Assembly (NCBI GenBank): GCA_023473795.1
Contig: JAMCYS010000046.1
Span: 1-38,089 of the forward strand
Reading direction: 5' to 3'
Length of the DNA: 38,089 nucleotides
Source of the DNA: Chloroflexota bacterium
GTDB lineage: Bacteria > Chloroflexota > UBA6077 > FW602-bin22 > JAMCYS01
Of the stretch, positions 1 to 7,523 are shown piece after piece. Position numbers and translations under genes: made by a program. A model generated the notes under the pieces. That model saw nothing but the letters and a program-made list of their open reading frames with translations, searched no databases and was not told where the DNA came from. Position 1 is the stretch's first letter. Every line of letters begins with the position of its first letter.

Positions 1-39
1 GGTCGCCACAACCCTGTCTTTCGCATCCTGGTTCGCCAT
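1..39 (-). CDS. possible 5' end of a gene leaving the window (leaderless start)
   Basis: An ATG on the minus strand opens a frame reading MANQDAKDRVVAT before the window ends. No ribosome binding site precedes it. A perfect TATAAT lies 5 nt upstream, with TTGCGT 18 nt further up, so the transcript would begin at or next to the ATG and be leaderless. Only 13 codons are visible, so no product can be named. Confidence 0.35.
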   Translation of the reverse strand, partial: MANQDAKDRVVAT

Positions 40-44
40 AGCAC

Positions 45-74
45 ATTATACAGGCCCGGGCTGGGCCCACGCAA
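45..74 (-). promoter_or_regulatory. sigma70-type promoter of the left-edge gene
   Basis: On the minus strand TTGCGT (69-74), an 18-nt spacer and TATAAT (45-50) are followed 5 nt later by an ATG (37-39). The -10 box is perfect and the -35 box matches the consensus at three of six bases. Confidence 0.45.
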
Positions 75-91
75 ACCGTGCCGGCTGCGCT

Positions 92-1318
92 TCACTTACC
101 GGCCAGTTGTCTCTCTGCCAGGTAAGAGAGGGCGCTCTGCAGCTGGGCGTCTTCGCCGTGGTTGAGCGGCGCTTGCGCCGGCGGCGCCACCGGCAGGTCT
201 GGTTCGAGGCCGCGTTTGTCGATTTGGCGCCCCTTGGGCGTCAGCCAGTGGGCATAGGTTACGCGCAGGCTTGAATTGTCGCTCAGCGCGTGCACTTTCT
301 GCACCGAGCCCTTCCCGGTTGTGACCTCGCCCACCAGAACGGCACGATGGTAATCCTGCAAAGCCCCGGCCACGATTTCGGAGGCGCTGGCGCTACCCTT
401 GTCCACCAGCACCGCCAGCGGCAAGTCCTTCATAAGGCCGCCACGCTTGACGTCGTAGGCCAGGCGCGTGCCGTCTCGCTCCTCCTGGTAGAGGACCGGA
501 CCGCTGTCCAGGAACTGGCTGGCGACGTCCACCGCCACTTCTAGGTAGCCACCGGGATTGCCACGCAGATCCAGCACCAGGGCGTCGGGCTTCCGGTCGC
601 GAATGTCCCGCACGGCCTTGATGAAATCGGCGCTGACGTCGCCGAAGTTCGTCAGCTGCAGGTAGGCGACCTGGTCGGGCAGCATCTCCCAGCGCACGTA
701 CTTCAGCTTGACCTCGGCGCGCACGATCGCCACATCGAAGGGCGCCGACAGCCCCTGGCGCACGATGGTCAGGACGACGATGCTGCCGCGCGGCCCGCGA
801 ATCAGGCCCACGGCGTCGCCCGCGGTCAGACCCACGGTCGACTTGCCATCGATCTGCGCGATCTGGTCTCCTGGCCGCAGCCCTGCCCGCTGCGCGGGGG
901 CATCCTCCTCGGGCTCCACCACCAACAACTGGCCCTCCCGCACTGCCAAGACCGCGCCAATGCCCTCCAGCTTGCCGGAGAGGTCCTCGTTCTGCACCGC
1001 TGCCTGCTTGGGATTGGCGAAATTAGTATAGGGATCGCCTAACGACTGCAGGAGGCCACGGATGGCGCCGTAGGCCAGGTCCTGGTTGCGCAAGGCGGCG
1101 GCGTCGTAGTACTCGGAATCCATTATCCTGGCTACCTCGCGCAGTACCGTCAGGCGTGACTCCAGACTGCCCTGCGAAGGGTCGGGAGAGGCGGGGACTG
1201 CCAGTGCAGGCGCGAGCGTGGGCGCGTAGGCGGCGGCGAACAGTCCGGCGGCAAACGAGCCCACTACCAGAAACAGCGCGGCAAAGACCAGAGCAGCAAC
1301 CTGCAAGCCCTTAGACAT
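92..1318 (-). CDS. S41 family C-terminal processing peptidase (CtpA/Prc-like)
   Basis: A 408-residue secreted or membrane-anchored serine protease of the tail-specific family, which clips C-termini of envelope proteins. Residues 4-35 form an N-terminal hydrophobic signal or anchor, followed by a low-complexity Ala/Pro stretch. A helical region leads to a PDZ domain at about 117-190 (carboxylate-binding loop near GIGAV, then RAGLRPGD). The peptidase core follows. The catalytic Ser is the middle serine of SASASE (Ser311), with Lys336 and Gln340 in GKGSVQ; the Ser-Lys spacing of 25 equals that of E. coli Prc and B. subtilis CtpB. The frame is open 83 codons further upstream, but this ATG is preferred because AAGGAG lies about 9 nt before it and the signal sequence begins there. 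The substrate is unknown. The gene is monocistronic, downstream of a repeat-rich gap. Confidence 0.93.
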   Translation of the reverse strand: MSKGLQVAALVFAALFLVVGSFAAGLFAAAYAPTLAPALAVPASPDPSQGSLESRLTVLREVARIMDSEYYDAAALRNQDLAYGAIRGLLQSLGDPYTNFANPKQAAVQNEDLSGKLEGIGAVLAVREGQLLVVEPEEDAPAQRAGLRPGDQIAQIDGKSTVGLTAGDAVGLIRGPRGSIVVLTIVRQGLSAPFDVAIVRAEVKLKYVRWEMLPDQVAYLQLTNFGDVSADFIKAVRDIRDRKPDALVLDLRGNPGGYLEVAVDVASQFLDSGPVLYQEERDGTRLAYDVKRGGLMKDLPLAVLVDKGSASASEIVAGALQDYHRAVLVGEVTTGKGSVQKVHALSDNSSLRVTYAHWLTPKGRQIDKRGLEPDLPVAPPAQAPLNHGEDAQLQSALSYLAERQLAGK

Positions 1319-1378
1319 GGGCAGCGCTCCTTGACCTGTCGAGTCTCGCCAGCCTGCGGGGGGATCGTGCGGCTGCGA

Positions 1379-1407
1379 ATTGTAGCACTGCCTGGCGGAG
1401 GCCACAA
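1379..1407 (-). promoter_or_regulatory. putative promoter of the S41 protease gene
   Basis: Minus strand TTGTGG (1402-1407), 17-nt spacer, TACAAT (1379-1384). Transcription would start near 1372 and give a leader of about 54 nt containing the AAGGAG ribosome binding site. The -10 box is good and the -35 box is partial. Confidence 0.5.
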
Positions 1408-1477
1408 GCCTAGCGGCACTTCCTACGGTTAGGCCATGAATCGGAGGATAGCTGGTTAGGCGATGTAGCTCCGTCCG

Positions 1478-1514
1478 TGTCATTCCGAATCCCCCCTCGG
1501 CGAGATGAGGAATC
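1478..1514. repeat. short intergenic repeat, TGTCATTC...GGAATC type, copy 1
   Basis: Begins TGTCATTCCGAATC and ends GAGGAATC, with a GC-rich middle. The ends match, in opposite orientation, the element at 1735-1773 (GATTCTTC...AGAATGACA). Both look like members of one small dispersed palindromic family. No coding potential. Confidence 0.5.
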
Positions 1515-1577
1515 GTGCATAGCCCCGCGGGCTGCCACTGGAAGTGAAAACGGCTTGAGCGGTCCAAGCGTGATCTC

Positions 1578-1628
1578 GTAGGGGCGACCGGCGACCGTAG
1601 GAAGTCCTTTAGGGCCGGTCGCCCCTAC
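1578..1628. repeat. 15-bp inverted repeat (MITE/REP-like)
   Basis: GTAGGGGCGACCGGC (1578-1592) is matched perfectly by its reverse complement at 1614-1628, with a 21-nt loop. It lies between genes with no open frame. The pattern fits a short non-autonomous palindromic element. No T-tract follows on either strand, so it does not look like a simple terminator. Confidence 0.65.
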
Positions 1629-1734
1629 CTATGCCAACCGGGTCTAGCGAACTTCATACGAATCAGACCACTAGTGGGACGGGCCTCTCCCGCCAGGCCG
1701 ACGGCAGTAGTAGGCTACCTACCCGGCAGCAAGC

Positions 1735-1773
1735 AGATTCTTCGCCCGCCTCGCGGCGGGCTTCAGAATGACA
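1735..1773. repeat. short intergenic repeat, TGTCATTC...GGAATC type, copy 2 (inverted)
   Basis: Runs from AGATTCTTC to AGAATGACA around a perfect 7-bp hairpin, GCCCGCC (1744-1750) and GGCGGGC (1755-1761) with loop TCGC. The outer ends pair with the sequence type at 1478-1514 in the opposite orientation. Confidence 0.5.
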
Positions 1774-1837
1774 AGGGCTCGTCTGACTAAATGGGTAAAA
1801 GCCAGGCAGATTGAAGCCGCGGGCACGTGAGGGTGAG

Positions 1838-1887
1838 TCTGGCCGCAAGCACCAATTCGGCGGGAGCGCCAAGTGCTTGCGGCCAGA
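1838..1887. repeat. 15-bp inverted repeat downstream of the DUF697 gene
   Basis: TCTGGCCGCAAGCAC (1838-1852) and its exact reverse complement (1873-1887) flank a 20-nt loop. It lies 20 bp beyond the stop codon of the minus-strand DUF697 gene and could end that transcript, although no T-run follows. Its size and perfection also fit a dispersed palindromic repeat. Confidence 0.55.
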
Positions 1888-1906
1888 AGCGGGGAGAAGA
1901 GAGTGT

Positions 1907-2911
1907 CTAGCCGGCAGTCTCGGACAGCGCCCGGCGCCAGTCCTGCGCGGCCGCCTCGGCAAACTGCTGGGTCTCACGCTGCGAGGGCCGGTGACCGTTC
2001 TCGTAGTAGAAACGCGCCATCTTGCCCACGACGTAGGTGCCCGCGTAGGCAATCGCCGTCTTGGGCAGCGCCGCCACCGGAGACGGCAGCATGCCGACCA
2101 GGAGGCGGGCAACGCTCCGCCAGGCAAAGGCCGCGCCCACCACCGGCACTACCTCACCGGCCAGGCGCCACTTGCGACCCAGGTCGCGCCCGTAGATGGC
2201 GGCCAACTTGAGGACCAGCATTGTCTGGTTCTTGGTCAGCACCACCAGATCCGCGCCCGTGCCCAGGACCGTGCCCAGGATCGGCACGTTAGCGGGCAGG
2301 TTGGACAGAAGGGCAAACTCGGCGTTGACGCGCGAGGTTTCGGCGATGAGAATGTCGACGACCTCGGCGCGAACGTTCTTAACGCTGCGGGCCAGAGCCA
2401 GGGCTCGCGTGGGGAGGGCCCGGACCAGCGCTGCCGTGACCACCCGGTCGACGTTGTCTTGGTCCGCGGGGTCTATGGCCAGCGTCTGGCTGACCAAACC
2501 GCCGAGGTCACGACTGACTTGCTCCATTTCTCCCGCTAGCGTCTCGCAGCCCTCACCGGCGAAGACCAGCGCGGTCGGGCGCGCCATCAGGTAGAGCTGC
2601 TCGAGGGCGCTAATGTCGGCACCGCTCAAACCGCAAGCGGCATCTACCACGTACAGATACAGGTCGGCTCGCGGGGGCAGCGCCCGCTCTGCCATCGTGC
2701 CAACCTCCGCCAGTTCGAGGAGGTATTCCCCGATCTCGTGTCCGTCCGCCGGTCGTAGGGCTCGCCGCACCGCCTCGCGTCCGCGCTCCTCGTTCCCAAG
2801 CAGAGCGAGGGTGAAGCCGCGCTCCATCTCCCGACGCACGCTGTCGGGGTTGACGTCCCGCAGTACACGCCAGAATTCGGCTACCTTTCCCACGGCCATT
2901 GAGTTAGACAA
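1907..2911 (-). CDS. DUF697 family protein with degenerate G domain
   Basis: A 334-residue protein. The C-terminal part (about 205-300) matches the DUF697/YcjF type: hydrophobic segments near 208-226, 252-275 and 280-298, with a TKNQTMLVLKLAAIYG stretch at 226-241 typical of the family. The N-terminal part resembles a small GTPase fold, with beta-strand-like TLALLGN (34-40) and DLYLYVVDA (83-91). The P-loop position reads GNEERGRE (39-46), lacking the Lys-Ser/Thr of a working Walker A, and no NKxD is visible. It is probably a membrane-associated protein that no longer hydrolyses GTP. Function is unknown. The TTG start is preferred because GGGGGT lies 6 nt upstream; an ATG four codons later (2899) is the alternative. 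A minus-strand TATAAT lies at 2938-2943. Confidence 0.75.
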   Translation of the reverse strand: MSNSMAVGKVAEFWRVLRDVNPDSVRREMERGFTLALLGNEERGREAVRRALRPADGHEIGEYLLELAEVGTMAERALPPRADLYLYVVDAACGLSGADISALEQLYLMARPTALVFAGEGCETLAGEMEQVSRDLGGLVSQTLAIDPADQDNVDRVVTAALVRALPTRALALARSVKNVRAEVVDILIAETSRVNAEFALLSNLPANVPILGTVLGTGADLVVLTKNQTMLVLKLAAIYGRDLGRKWRLAGEVVPVVGAAFAWRSVARLLVGMLPSPVAALPKTAIAYAGTYVVGKMARFYYENGHRPSQRETQQFAEAAAQDWRRALSETAG

Positions 2912-3042
2912 GAGTTTACCCCCGGGGTTGATGGCGGGATTATAACACGGCCTGGGAGGAAAGCCCAGCGAGACGGTGAGAGAAAACGGCAGTGTTTATG
3001 TTGAGTGCGGCGCATCGGGATAGTGTTCCAGCCGCGCGGGAT

Positions 3043-3771
3043 CTAGTGCATGGTCGGTTGGGTGGCGCGAGCGGTCTCAACTAGAGCGACGAAGACGCGC
3101 GCCATTTCCGGGGCCTCCCCCGACCGCTCCGGGTGGCACTGCACGCCCACGACAAACCTGTCCCCCGGCGCTTCGAGTGCCTCGACCACGCCGTCGTCGG
3201 CAACCGCGGCGGCCCGCAGACCGCCCGCCAACTGGTTCCTGCTCAGTCCTTGGTGGTGCCGACTATTGACCTGCAGCACGCCAGTGCGTCCGAGTATGGC
3301 GGCCAGTCTCGTACCGGCGTCGACGGTGACCATATGATATGAGGAGGAACGGTCAGCCAGCAAGGTGTGGCGAATGGGTTGCCGAGGCAGGTCCGGCAAC
3401 AGTCGGCCGGGCGACGCCGACGGCCAGGCAACGTTGAGGAACTGCATCCCCCGGCAGATGCCTAAGGTCGGCAGTCGCCGCCGATTCGCGGTCTCCAGGG
3501 CCAGCAACTCCAGGCGGTCACGCCGCGGGTCGACGGCCCGACAAGCCGCGCAGGCATCCAGGCCGTAGTAGGCAGCGCCGATATCGCCACCCCCGGTGAG
3601 CAGCAGCCCGTCCGCCCGCGCCAGTTCCGCTTGCCAGTCCGGCGCGTCGGCCAGCAGAGGCAAGGGGGTGCCACCAGCCGCGACTATGGCCGCGAGATAG
3701 CGCGCATCATCCTCGCTTGCCGGTCGCACGTAGGCGACCGCGATAAGGGGTCCTGCGTTGTCGGAGGTCAT
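3043..3771 (-). CDS. class I glutamine amidotransferase-like hydrolase, peptidase C26 (PuuD-like)
   Basis: A 242-residue cytoplasmic protein of the family that includes gamma-glutamyl-GABA hydrolase PuuD. The nucleophile elbow GICRGMQ places the catalytic Cys at 106. His213 and Glu215 in QCHPERSGE complete the triad. TGGGD near 60-64 forms the conserved turn of the fold. Family members hydrolyse gamma-glutamyl amide bonds; the substrate here is not determined by sequence, and no putrescine genes adjoin. The open frame extends to 3885, but the conserved fold begins right after this ATG, so the extra 38 codons are probably not translated. A weak purine-rich GGCGGG precedes the ATG. Confidence 0.82.
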   Translation of the reverse strand: MTSDNAGPLIAVAYVRPASEDDARYLAAIVAAGGTPLPLLADAPDWQAELARADGLLLTGGGDIGAAYYGLDACAACRAVDPRRDRLELLALETANRRRLPTLGICRGMQFLNVAWPSASPGRLLPDLPRQPIRHTLLADRSSSYHMVTVDAGTRLAAILGRTGVLQVNSRHHQGLSRNQLAGGLRAAAVADDGVVEALEAPGDRFVVGVQCHPERSGEAPEMARVFVALVETARATQPTMH

Positions 3772-3921
3772 GCGATTCCCGCCTTCAAGTTGCCGCCGCG
3801 GGCCAGTCAGCGCACGAAAAAGCGGCACGCCCAAGCGCACCGCACGCAGACCAGGCCTCTTCGTGAATGGCGAACGAATGTGCACCAGACCTCAAACAGC
3901 GGGGCGCAAACCAGGCAAAGC

Positions 3922-4314
3922 CTAGGCGAGCGACTCCTCGTCCTCCGGGTCTGACTGTAGTTCAGCCACCGTCTCCGGGCTAAGCAAAGCCAACTCCGCC
4001 GCTTGCTCCAGAAAAGTATCGCTCAGAGTCAGCAGACGCGCGCCCAGCTGTCCCTGAACGCTCAAACCCGGCTCTGGGCCAAGCAGTTCGATCAGCTGCT
4101 CGGCTTCCTTCAGGAGCGGCTGCAGGACCGGGTGAGCACGCGCCAAGAACCGTAAATCGCTCAGGCACGGGCCTGGCCGAAAGCCCGCCAAACAAGTGGC
4201 AACGCTCTCTGCCTGTTGACTAGCGGTGCTGGCAGTTACCATGTCACTCGCCATTCGGTCCTGTTCCCTCAGGTCGGCGCCAGACAGCGCATTTGCCCGA
4301 TTGCTTCGCCGCAT
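3922..4314 (-). CDS. hypothetical protein, 130 aa
   Basis: Not recognised. A small, largely helical and acidic protein (C-terminus DPEDEESLA) with two Cys near residues 41 and 50 and a leucine-rich middle (residues 58-100). There is no signal peptide or membrane segment. It lies downstream of iscU with a 101-bp gap and has its own extended -10 (TGG-TATCAT, 4320-4325) 5 nt before the ATG, implying a leaderless mRNA. A second in-frame ATG at 4254 is an alternative start. Codon use resembles its neighbours, supporting a real gene. Confidence 0.55.
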   Translation of the reverse strand: MRRSNRANALSGADLREQDRMASDMVTASTASQQAESVATCLAGFRPGPCLSDLRFLARAHPVLQPLLKEAEQLIELLGPEPGLSVQGQLGARLLTLSDTFLEQAAELALLSPETVAELQSDPEDEESLA

Positions 4315-4415
4315 GATTTATGATACCACAGGCCTCGCGATTTGGCGCCGAGCCGCGGTCCCAGCGCGAAAACTCGCCTCGCGGCTTTTCCGTTCTTCGC
4401 GCGGCAGCCACGCGC

Positions 4416-4808
4416 CTACTGCCCCGCTCCCTGGGGTGCCTGTTTCTTAGCCCGGTAGTCCTCGATCGCCTTGTGCAAGGCATCGGCAGCCAGGTTAGAG
4501 CAGTGCATCTTGTTGGCGGGCAGCCCGCCCAGGGCCTCAGCCACCTTCTTGTTGGAGACGTCCATCGCCTCTTCCAGCGTGAGGCCCTTCACCATTTCGG
4601 TGACCATGCTGCTCGTGGCGATGGCAGCGCCGCAACCGAACGTCTGGAACTTGATGTCCTCGATTCGCTCCTCGCCGTCCACCTTGATGTAGATCTTCAT
4701 CACATCGCCGCAGACCGGGTTCCCCTCCGTGCCGACGCCGTCCGCATCTGCCAGACTGCCGACGTTGCGAGGATTCATGAAGTGATCCATTACGGCTTCG
4801 CTGTACAT
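4416..4808 (-). CDS. iscU: Fe-S cluster assembly scaffold, IscU/NifU N-terminal type
   Basis: A 130-residue scaffold on which Fe-S clusters are built from sulfur delivered by cysteine desulfurase. The three cluster-ligand cysteines are in place: Cys33 (PVCGD), Cys59 (FGCGA) and Cys103 (MHCSN), with the modulating Asp35 two residues after the first. The LPANKMHC stretch resembles the HscA/chaperone-recognition region of IscU. It corresponds to the N-terminal scaffold domain of NifU only. It is the third gene of the iscR-iscS-iscU operon, 71 bp after iscS, with GGAGGGGAG about 12 nt before the ATG. No IscA, ferredoxin or chaperone gene adjoins. Confidence 0.93.
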   Translation of the reverse strand: MYSEAVMDHFMNPRNVGSLADADGVGTEGNPVCGDVMKIYIKVDGEERIEDIKFQTFGCGAAIATSSMVTEMVKGLTLEEAMDVSNKKVAEALGGLPANKMHCSNLAADALHKAIEDYRAKKQAPQGAGQ

Positions 4809-4879
4809 CGTCTGCCACTCCCCTCCGCGTGGCGCCAGTTGGCTCGCCCCCAGCTGACGGCACGGTCTGCAATCAGTTC

Positions 4880-6037
4880 TTAGTGTACCGTCAGCGGTGA
4901 CATAGCCCGCAGTTTAGTGATAATCCCAGGCAGCACGTCGACTACATACCGCATGTCCTCTTCTCGGTTTTCCAGGCCCGTCGTCAAGCGCAGACTGCCG
5001 TGAGCTAGTTCGATCGGAATCCCCATCGCCGTGAGAACGTGCGATGGCTCGATCGCAGCCGAAGTGCAAGCAGAGCCGCTGGAGCCCGCGATGCCCAACA
5101 TGTCCAGGCTGAGAAGTATCGACTCGCCCTCCACATACTTGAAGCAGAAACTGGCGTTGTTGGGCAGACGCCGCGTGGGATGCCCAGTCAATAGAGTATC
5201 AGGCACGCTGGCTAGAATTCCTTGCACGAGAATGTCTCGCAGCGCCTGCGCGTGCGCGCAATTGCTCGCCAGATTGGCGTAAGCCAGATCTAGAGCCGTC
5301 GCCAGGCCCACAATGCCGGCCACGTTCTCGGTCCCGGCCCGCCGGTTGCGCTCCTGCGAGCCGCCCTGCTGCTGCGGCCAGAAGGTCGTGCCCCGCCGCA
5401 CGTAAAGGGCGCCCACGCCTTTCGGGCCGTAGAACTTGTGGGCGGACAGGCTCAACATGTCCACGCCTAGCTTTTCGACGTCGAGGTCGACGCTGCCCCC
5501 CGCCTGCACCGCGTCGGTGTGCAGAATGATGTCCCTGCCCTTGAGAATTCGGGCAATCTCGGCGATCGGCTGCAGCGTGCCAACTTCGTTGTTGCCGGCC
5601 ATTACGGTCACCAGGATGGTCTGCTCGTCGAGCGCCGCCGTGAGAGCCTCGAGATCCACCACGCCGTACCTATCTACCGGCAGGTAGGTCACGCGGAAAC
5701 CGAACCACTTCTCCAGATACTCGCAGGCGTGGAGAATCGCGTGGTGCTCCACCCCGGACGTTATTATATGGTTGCCCTTGCTTCGCCGGGCAAACGCGAC
5801 ACCCTTGAGCGCGAGGTTGTCCGACTCACTGCCGCCACTGGTGAAGATGATCTCGTTCGGCCTCGCGCCCAGCACGCGGGCAACCGTCTCCCGCGCCCGG
5901 TCCAGTGCCTGGCGTGACTCGCGGCCAATAGCATAGATGCTGGAGGCGTTGCCAAACCTGTCTGAAAAGTAAGGCAGCATAGCCTGCAGAACTTGAGGGT
6001 GAACCGCCGTCGTCGCGGCGTGGTCGAGGTAGATCAT
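4880..6037 (-). CDS. iscS: cysteine desulfurase, NifS/IscS class
   Basis: A 385-residue PLP enzyme that removes sulfur from L-cysteine as a protein persulfide for Fe-S assembly. The PLP lysine is Lys201 in [11 protein letters not shown]. The persulfide-carrying Cys324 sits in GSACTS, the class I IscS/NifS arrangement. The N-terminal [10 protein letters not shown] is canonical. The frame opens 8 codons earlier, but this ATG is preceded by AGGGAG at about 9 nt and gives the family-typical start. It follows iscR by 13 bp and is followed by iscU, so sulfur donor and scaffold are co-transcribed. Confidence 0.95.
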   Translation of the reverse strand: MIYLDHAATTAVHPQVLQAMLPYFSDRFGNASSIYAIGRESRQALDRARETVARVLGARPNEIIFTSGGSESDNLALKGVAFARRSKGNHIITSGVEHHAILHACEYLEKWFGFRVTYLPVDRYGVVDLEALTAALDEQTILVTVMAGNNEVGTLQPIAEIARILKGRDIILHTDAVQAGGSVDLDVEKLGVDMLSLSAHKFYGPKGVGALYVRRGTTFWPQQQGGSQERNRRAGTENVAGIVGLATALDLAYANLASNCAHAQALRDILVQGILASVPDTLLTGHPTRRLPNNASFCFKYVEGESILLSLDMLGIAGSSGSACTSAAIEPSHVLTAMGIPIELAHGSLRLTTGLENREEDMRYVVDVLPGIITKLRAMSPLTVH

Positions 6038-6050
6038 CTTGCTGTGCTCC

Positions 6051-6506
6051 CTAGTCGACATCAGAGTGTCCGCCGGCCGCTTCCCGATCGGGTGCCCCCG
6101 CGAGGCAGAGGTCGGCGAGAGTGGTGGAATCTAGGACAGCCGCGATGCTGTCGTGCAGGCGCACCCACATCGTCTTGGTAGCGCAAACCGATTCGCGACC
6201 GCAGCTCCCCGCGACGTCGCCGTCGCCCACGCAAGCCGCCAGCAGTAACGGCCCCTCCAGGGCACGCACTATCTCGCCCGCGCTGATCAGCTCGGGCGAC
6301 CTGGACAGCTCGTAGCCGCCGTGCACGCCCCGGCTGCCTTCGACAAGGCCGGCCCGCCGCAGAGGGCTCATGATCTGCTCCAAGTAGGCCAGCGAGAGCC
6401 CCTCGGCGCGAGCGATGTCGCTCAAGGCCTGCGGGCCCGTGCCATAAGATAGAGCCAGCTGCGCCATCGCCCGTAACCCGTAGTGGCCCCGCGATGACAG
6501 CTTCAT
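6051..6506 (-). CDS. iscR: Rrf2 family transcriptional regulator (IscR-like)
   Basis: A 151-residue winged-helix regulator. The DNA-binding part (about 1-65) has [14 protein letters not shown] and the recognition segment [10 protein letters not shown]. Three cysteines that could bind a [2Fe-2S] cluster are Cys92, Cys102 and Cys108; E. coli IscR has Cys92-Cys98-Cys104, so the first gap is four residues longer here. The ATG is chosen because AGGGAG lies 7-8 nt upstream; the open frame continues to 6572. It is the first gene of an isc operon and by family precedent probably represses its own operon when Fe-S clusters are plentiful. Confidence 0.92.
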   Translation of the reverse strand: MKLSSRGHYGLRAMAQLALSYGTGPQALSDIARAEGLSLAYLEQIMSPLRRAGLVEGSRGVHGGYELSRSPELISAGEIVRALEGPLLLAACVGDGDVAGSCGRESVCATKTMWVRLHDSIAAVLDSTTLADLCLAGAPDREAAGGHSDVD

Positions 6507-6543
6507 GCTCTGCTCCCTAAATCCAACCAAATCACTCGGAATT

Positions 6544-6572
6544 AGTATAGCAGCACGCCTAGATGCTGTCAA
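6544..6572 (-). promoter_or_regulatory. isc operon promoter
   Basis: Minus strand TTGACA (6567-6572), exactly 17 nt, TATACT (6544-6549): a perfect -35 and a five-of-six -10 box. The sequence between the -10 and the iscR ATG carries CCGAGTGATTTGGTTGG (6523-6539), an imperfect dyad where an Rrf2-type repressor could bind. The operator assignment is inference; the promoter is directly visible. Confidence 0.8.
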
Positions 6573-6785
6573 CGCTAGCTGCCCCGACCTGGCAAGCTTA
6601 CCTGCCGCGGCAGAAGGCCGCGGCCGTTGAGGCCAGTCTCGCGACCTGCGATGGAGCGTCTAGCCGACGTCATCCTACCCAGTCACGATTTCAAGGTCTT
6701 GCAGCGGCAAAGCTATCCCGACTGAGTTGGAGCGGGCAAGCGCGCGAATTTCGAGGATTCGTCAGGCAGGTTGGCGGGCAGAGTA

Positions 6786-6814
6786 TTGACTTGGCAGTGA
6801 GTCGCCCGTATAAT
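6786..6814 (+). promoter_or_regulatory. promoter of the DUF4388 gene
   Basis: TTGACT (6786-6791), 17-nt spacer, TATAAT (6809-6814). Transcription would begin near 6821, leaving a leader of about 69 nt that carries a 7-bp hairpin, GTCAGCC (6843-6849) with GGCTGAC (6856-6862). Confidence 0.75.
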
Positions 6815-6889
6815 CCCCGCCAGTGGGGGTTTACCTTGCCGTGTCAGCCTAAGAGGGCTGACTCCCTGTATTGGCAGCCGGGAGTTGTA

Positions 6890-7351
6890 ATGGCGCTAAG
6901 CGGCGACCTCAAGCAGGTGAGGCTACAGCGAGTTCTGCAGCTGTTGGCCTGCGGGCGCAAGTCCGGCCTGCTGAGGGTGAAATCAGGACGGTCTGCGCTC
7001 ACCGTCAACGTAGCCCACGGACGCCTGCAGAAAGCCTGGCTCGCCGGCTGGCCTCAGCCGGCGGCAGAGCTGGTAGCCCAGACGGCCCCGGCGGAACACC
7101 AAGACTCCGTCACGGCCCTTGCGCGTGGTAGCGAGCTGGGGGCCGCCCTTTGGCTGGACTTTCTTGATTTCGCCGACCACGCAACCGTGCTGTCTATGGC
7201 TCGCGAGAGGGGCCGTGAGGCTCTGCGTACCGCCGGCGCCTGGCAGAAAGGCGAGCTGCGCTTTGAAGATGGACCCGGCCTGGCGCCGGGTGAACTCGAT
7301 CTTGGGCTTTCCTTGACACCGCTGGTCGACCTGCCGGCCAAGAGCACCTAG
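6890..7351 (+). CDS. DUF4388 (PATAN-type) domain protein
   Basis: A 153-residue protein. The N-terminal part (about 1-60: LSGDLKQVRLQRVLQLL, then GRKSGLLRV and a GRLQKAW segment) matches the DUF4388 domain, found in many bacterial signalling and gliding-related proteins and usually thought to mediate protein interaction. The rest is a short helical and acidic tail ending in a Leu/Pro-rich stretch. No output domain is attached. The ATG is preferred over the longer open frame from 6563 because GGAG lies 5 nt upstream and a strong promoter sits just before it, inside the extended frame. Confidence 0.75.
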   Translation: MALSGDLKQVRLQRVLQLLACGRKSGLLRVKSGRSALTVNVAHGRLQKAWLAGWPQPAAELVAQTAPAEHQDSVTALARGSELGAALWLDFLDFADHATVLSMARERGREALRTAGAWQKGELRFEDGPGLAPGELDLGLSLTPLVDLPAKST

Positions 7352-7358
7352 GGTGTCG

Positions 7359-7395
7359 CCGGGCGGCGGCGAAAGGCTGGATAGCCACCGCCCGG
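7359..7395 (+). terminator. possible terminator after the DUF4388 gene
   Basis: CCGGGCGG (7359-7366) and CCGCCCGG (7388-7395) form an 8-bp GC-only stem just beyond the stop codon. No T-run follows, so it may act only as a 3'-end stabiliser or a leader element of the next gene. The rest of 7396-7523 holds no recognised riboswitch. Confidence 0.35.
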
Positions 7396-7523
7396 TCCAC
7401 TACGGGATGAGCAGCTAGGTCAGGCCAGCACCAGGGTCGCCGCGTACGGTGGCCCAGTCCCGGAGGCGCGCCGCCTGTTCGTGGGCGCACCCACGGGACG
7501 GTAAGGTAGGGAGGTGTGTGAAA

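Noticed and set aside
1811-2539. 242-aa plus-strand open frame
   Set aside because: Antisense shadow of the DUF697 gene; Gln/Arg/His-rich composition with no family pattern and no ribosome binding site.
4244-4483. 79-aa minus-strand frame between iscU and the hypothetical protein
   Set aside because: Overlaps both genes out of frame, Arg-rich, no ribosome binding site.
7396-7523. c-di-AMP (ydaO-type) riboswitch before the NlpC/P60 gene
   Set aside because: This class often precedes such genes, but its conserved blocks cannot be found in this leader.
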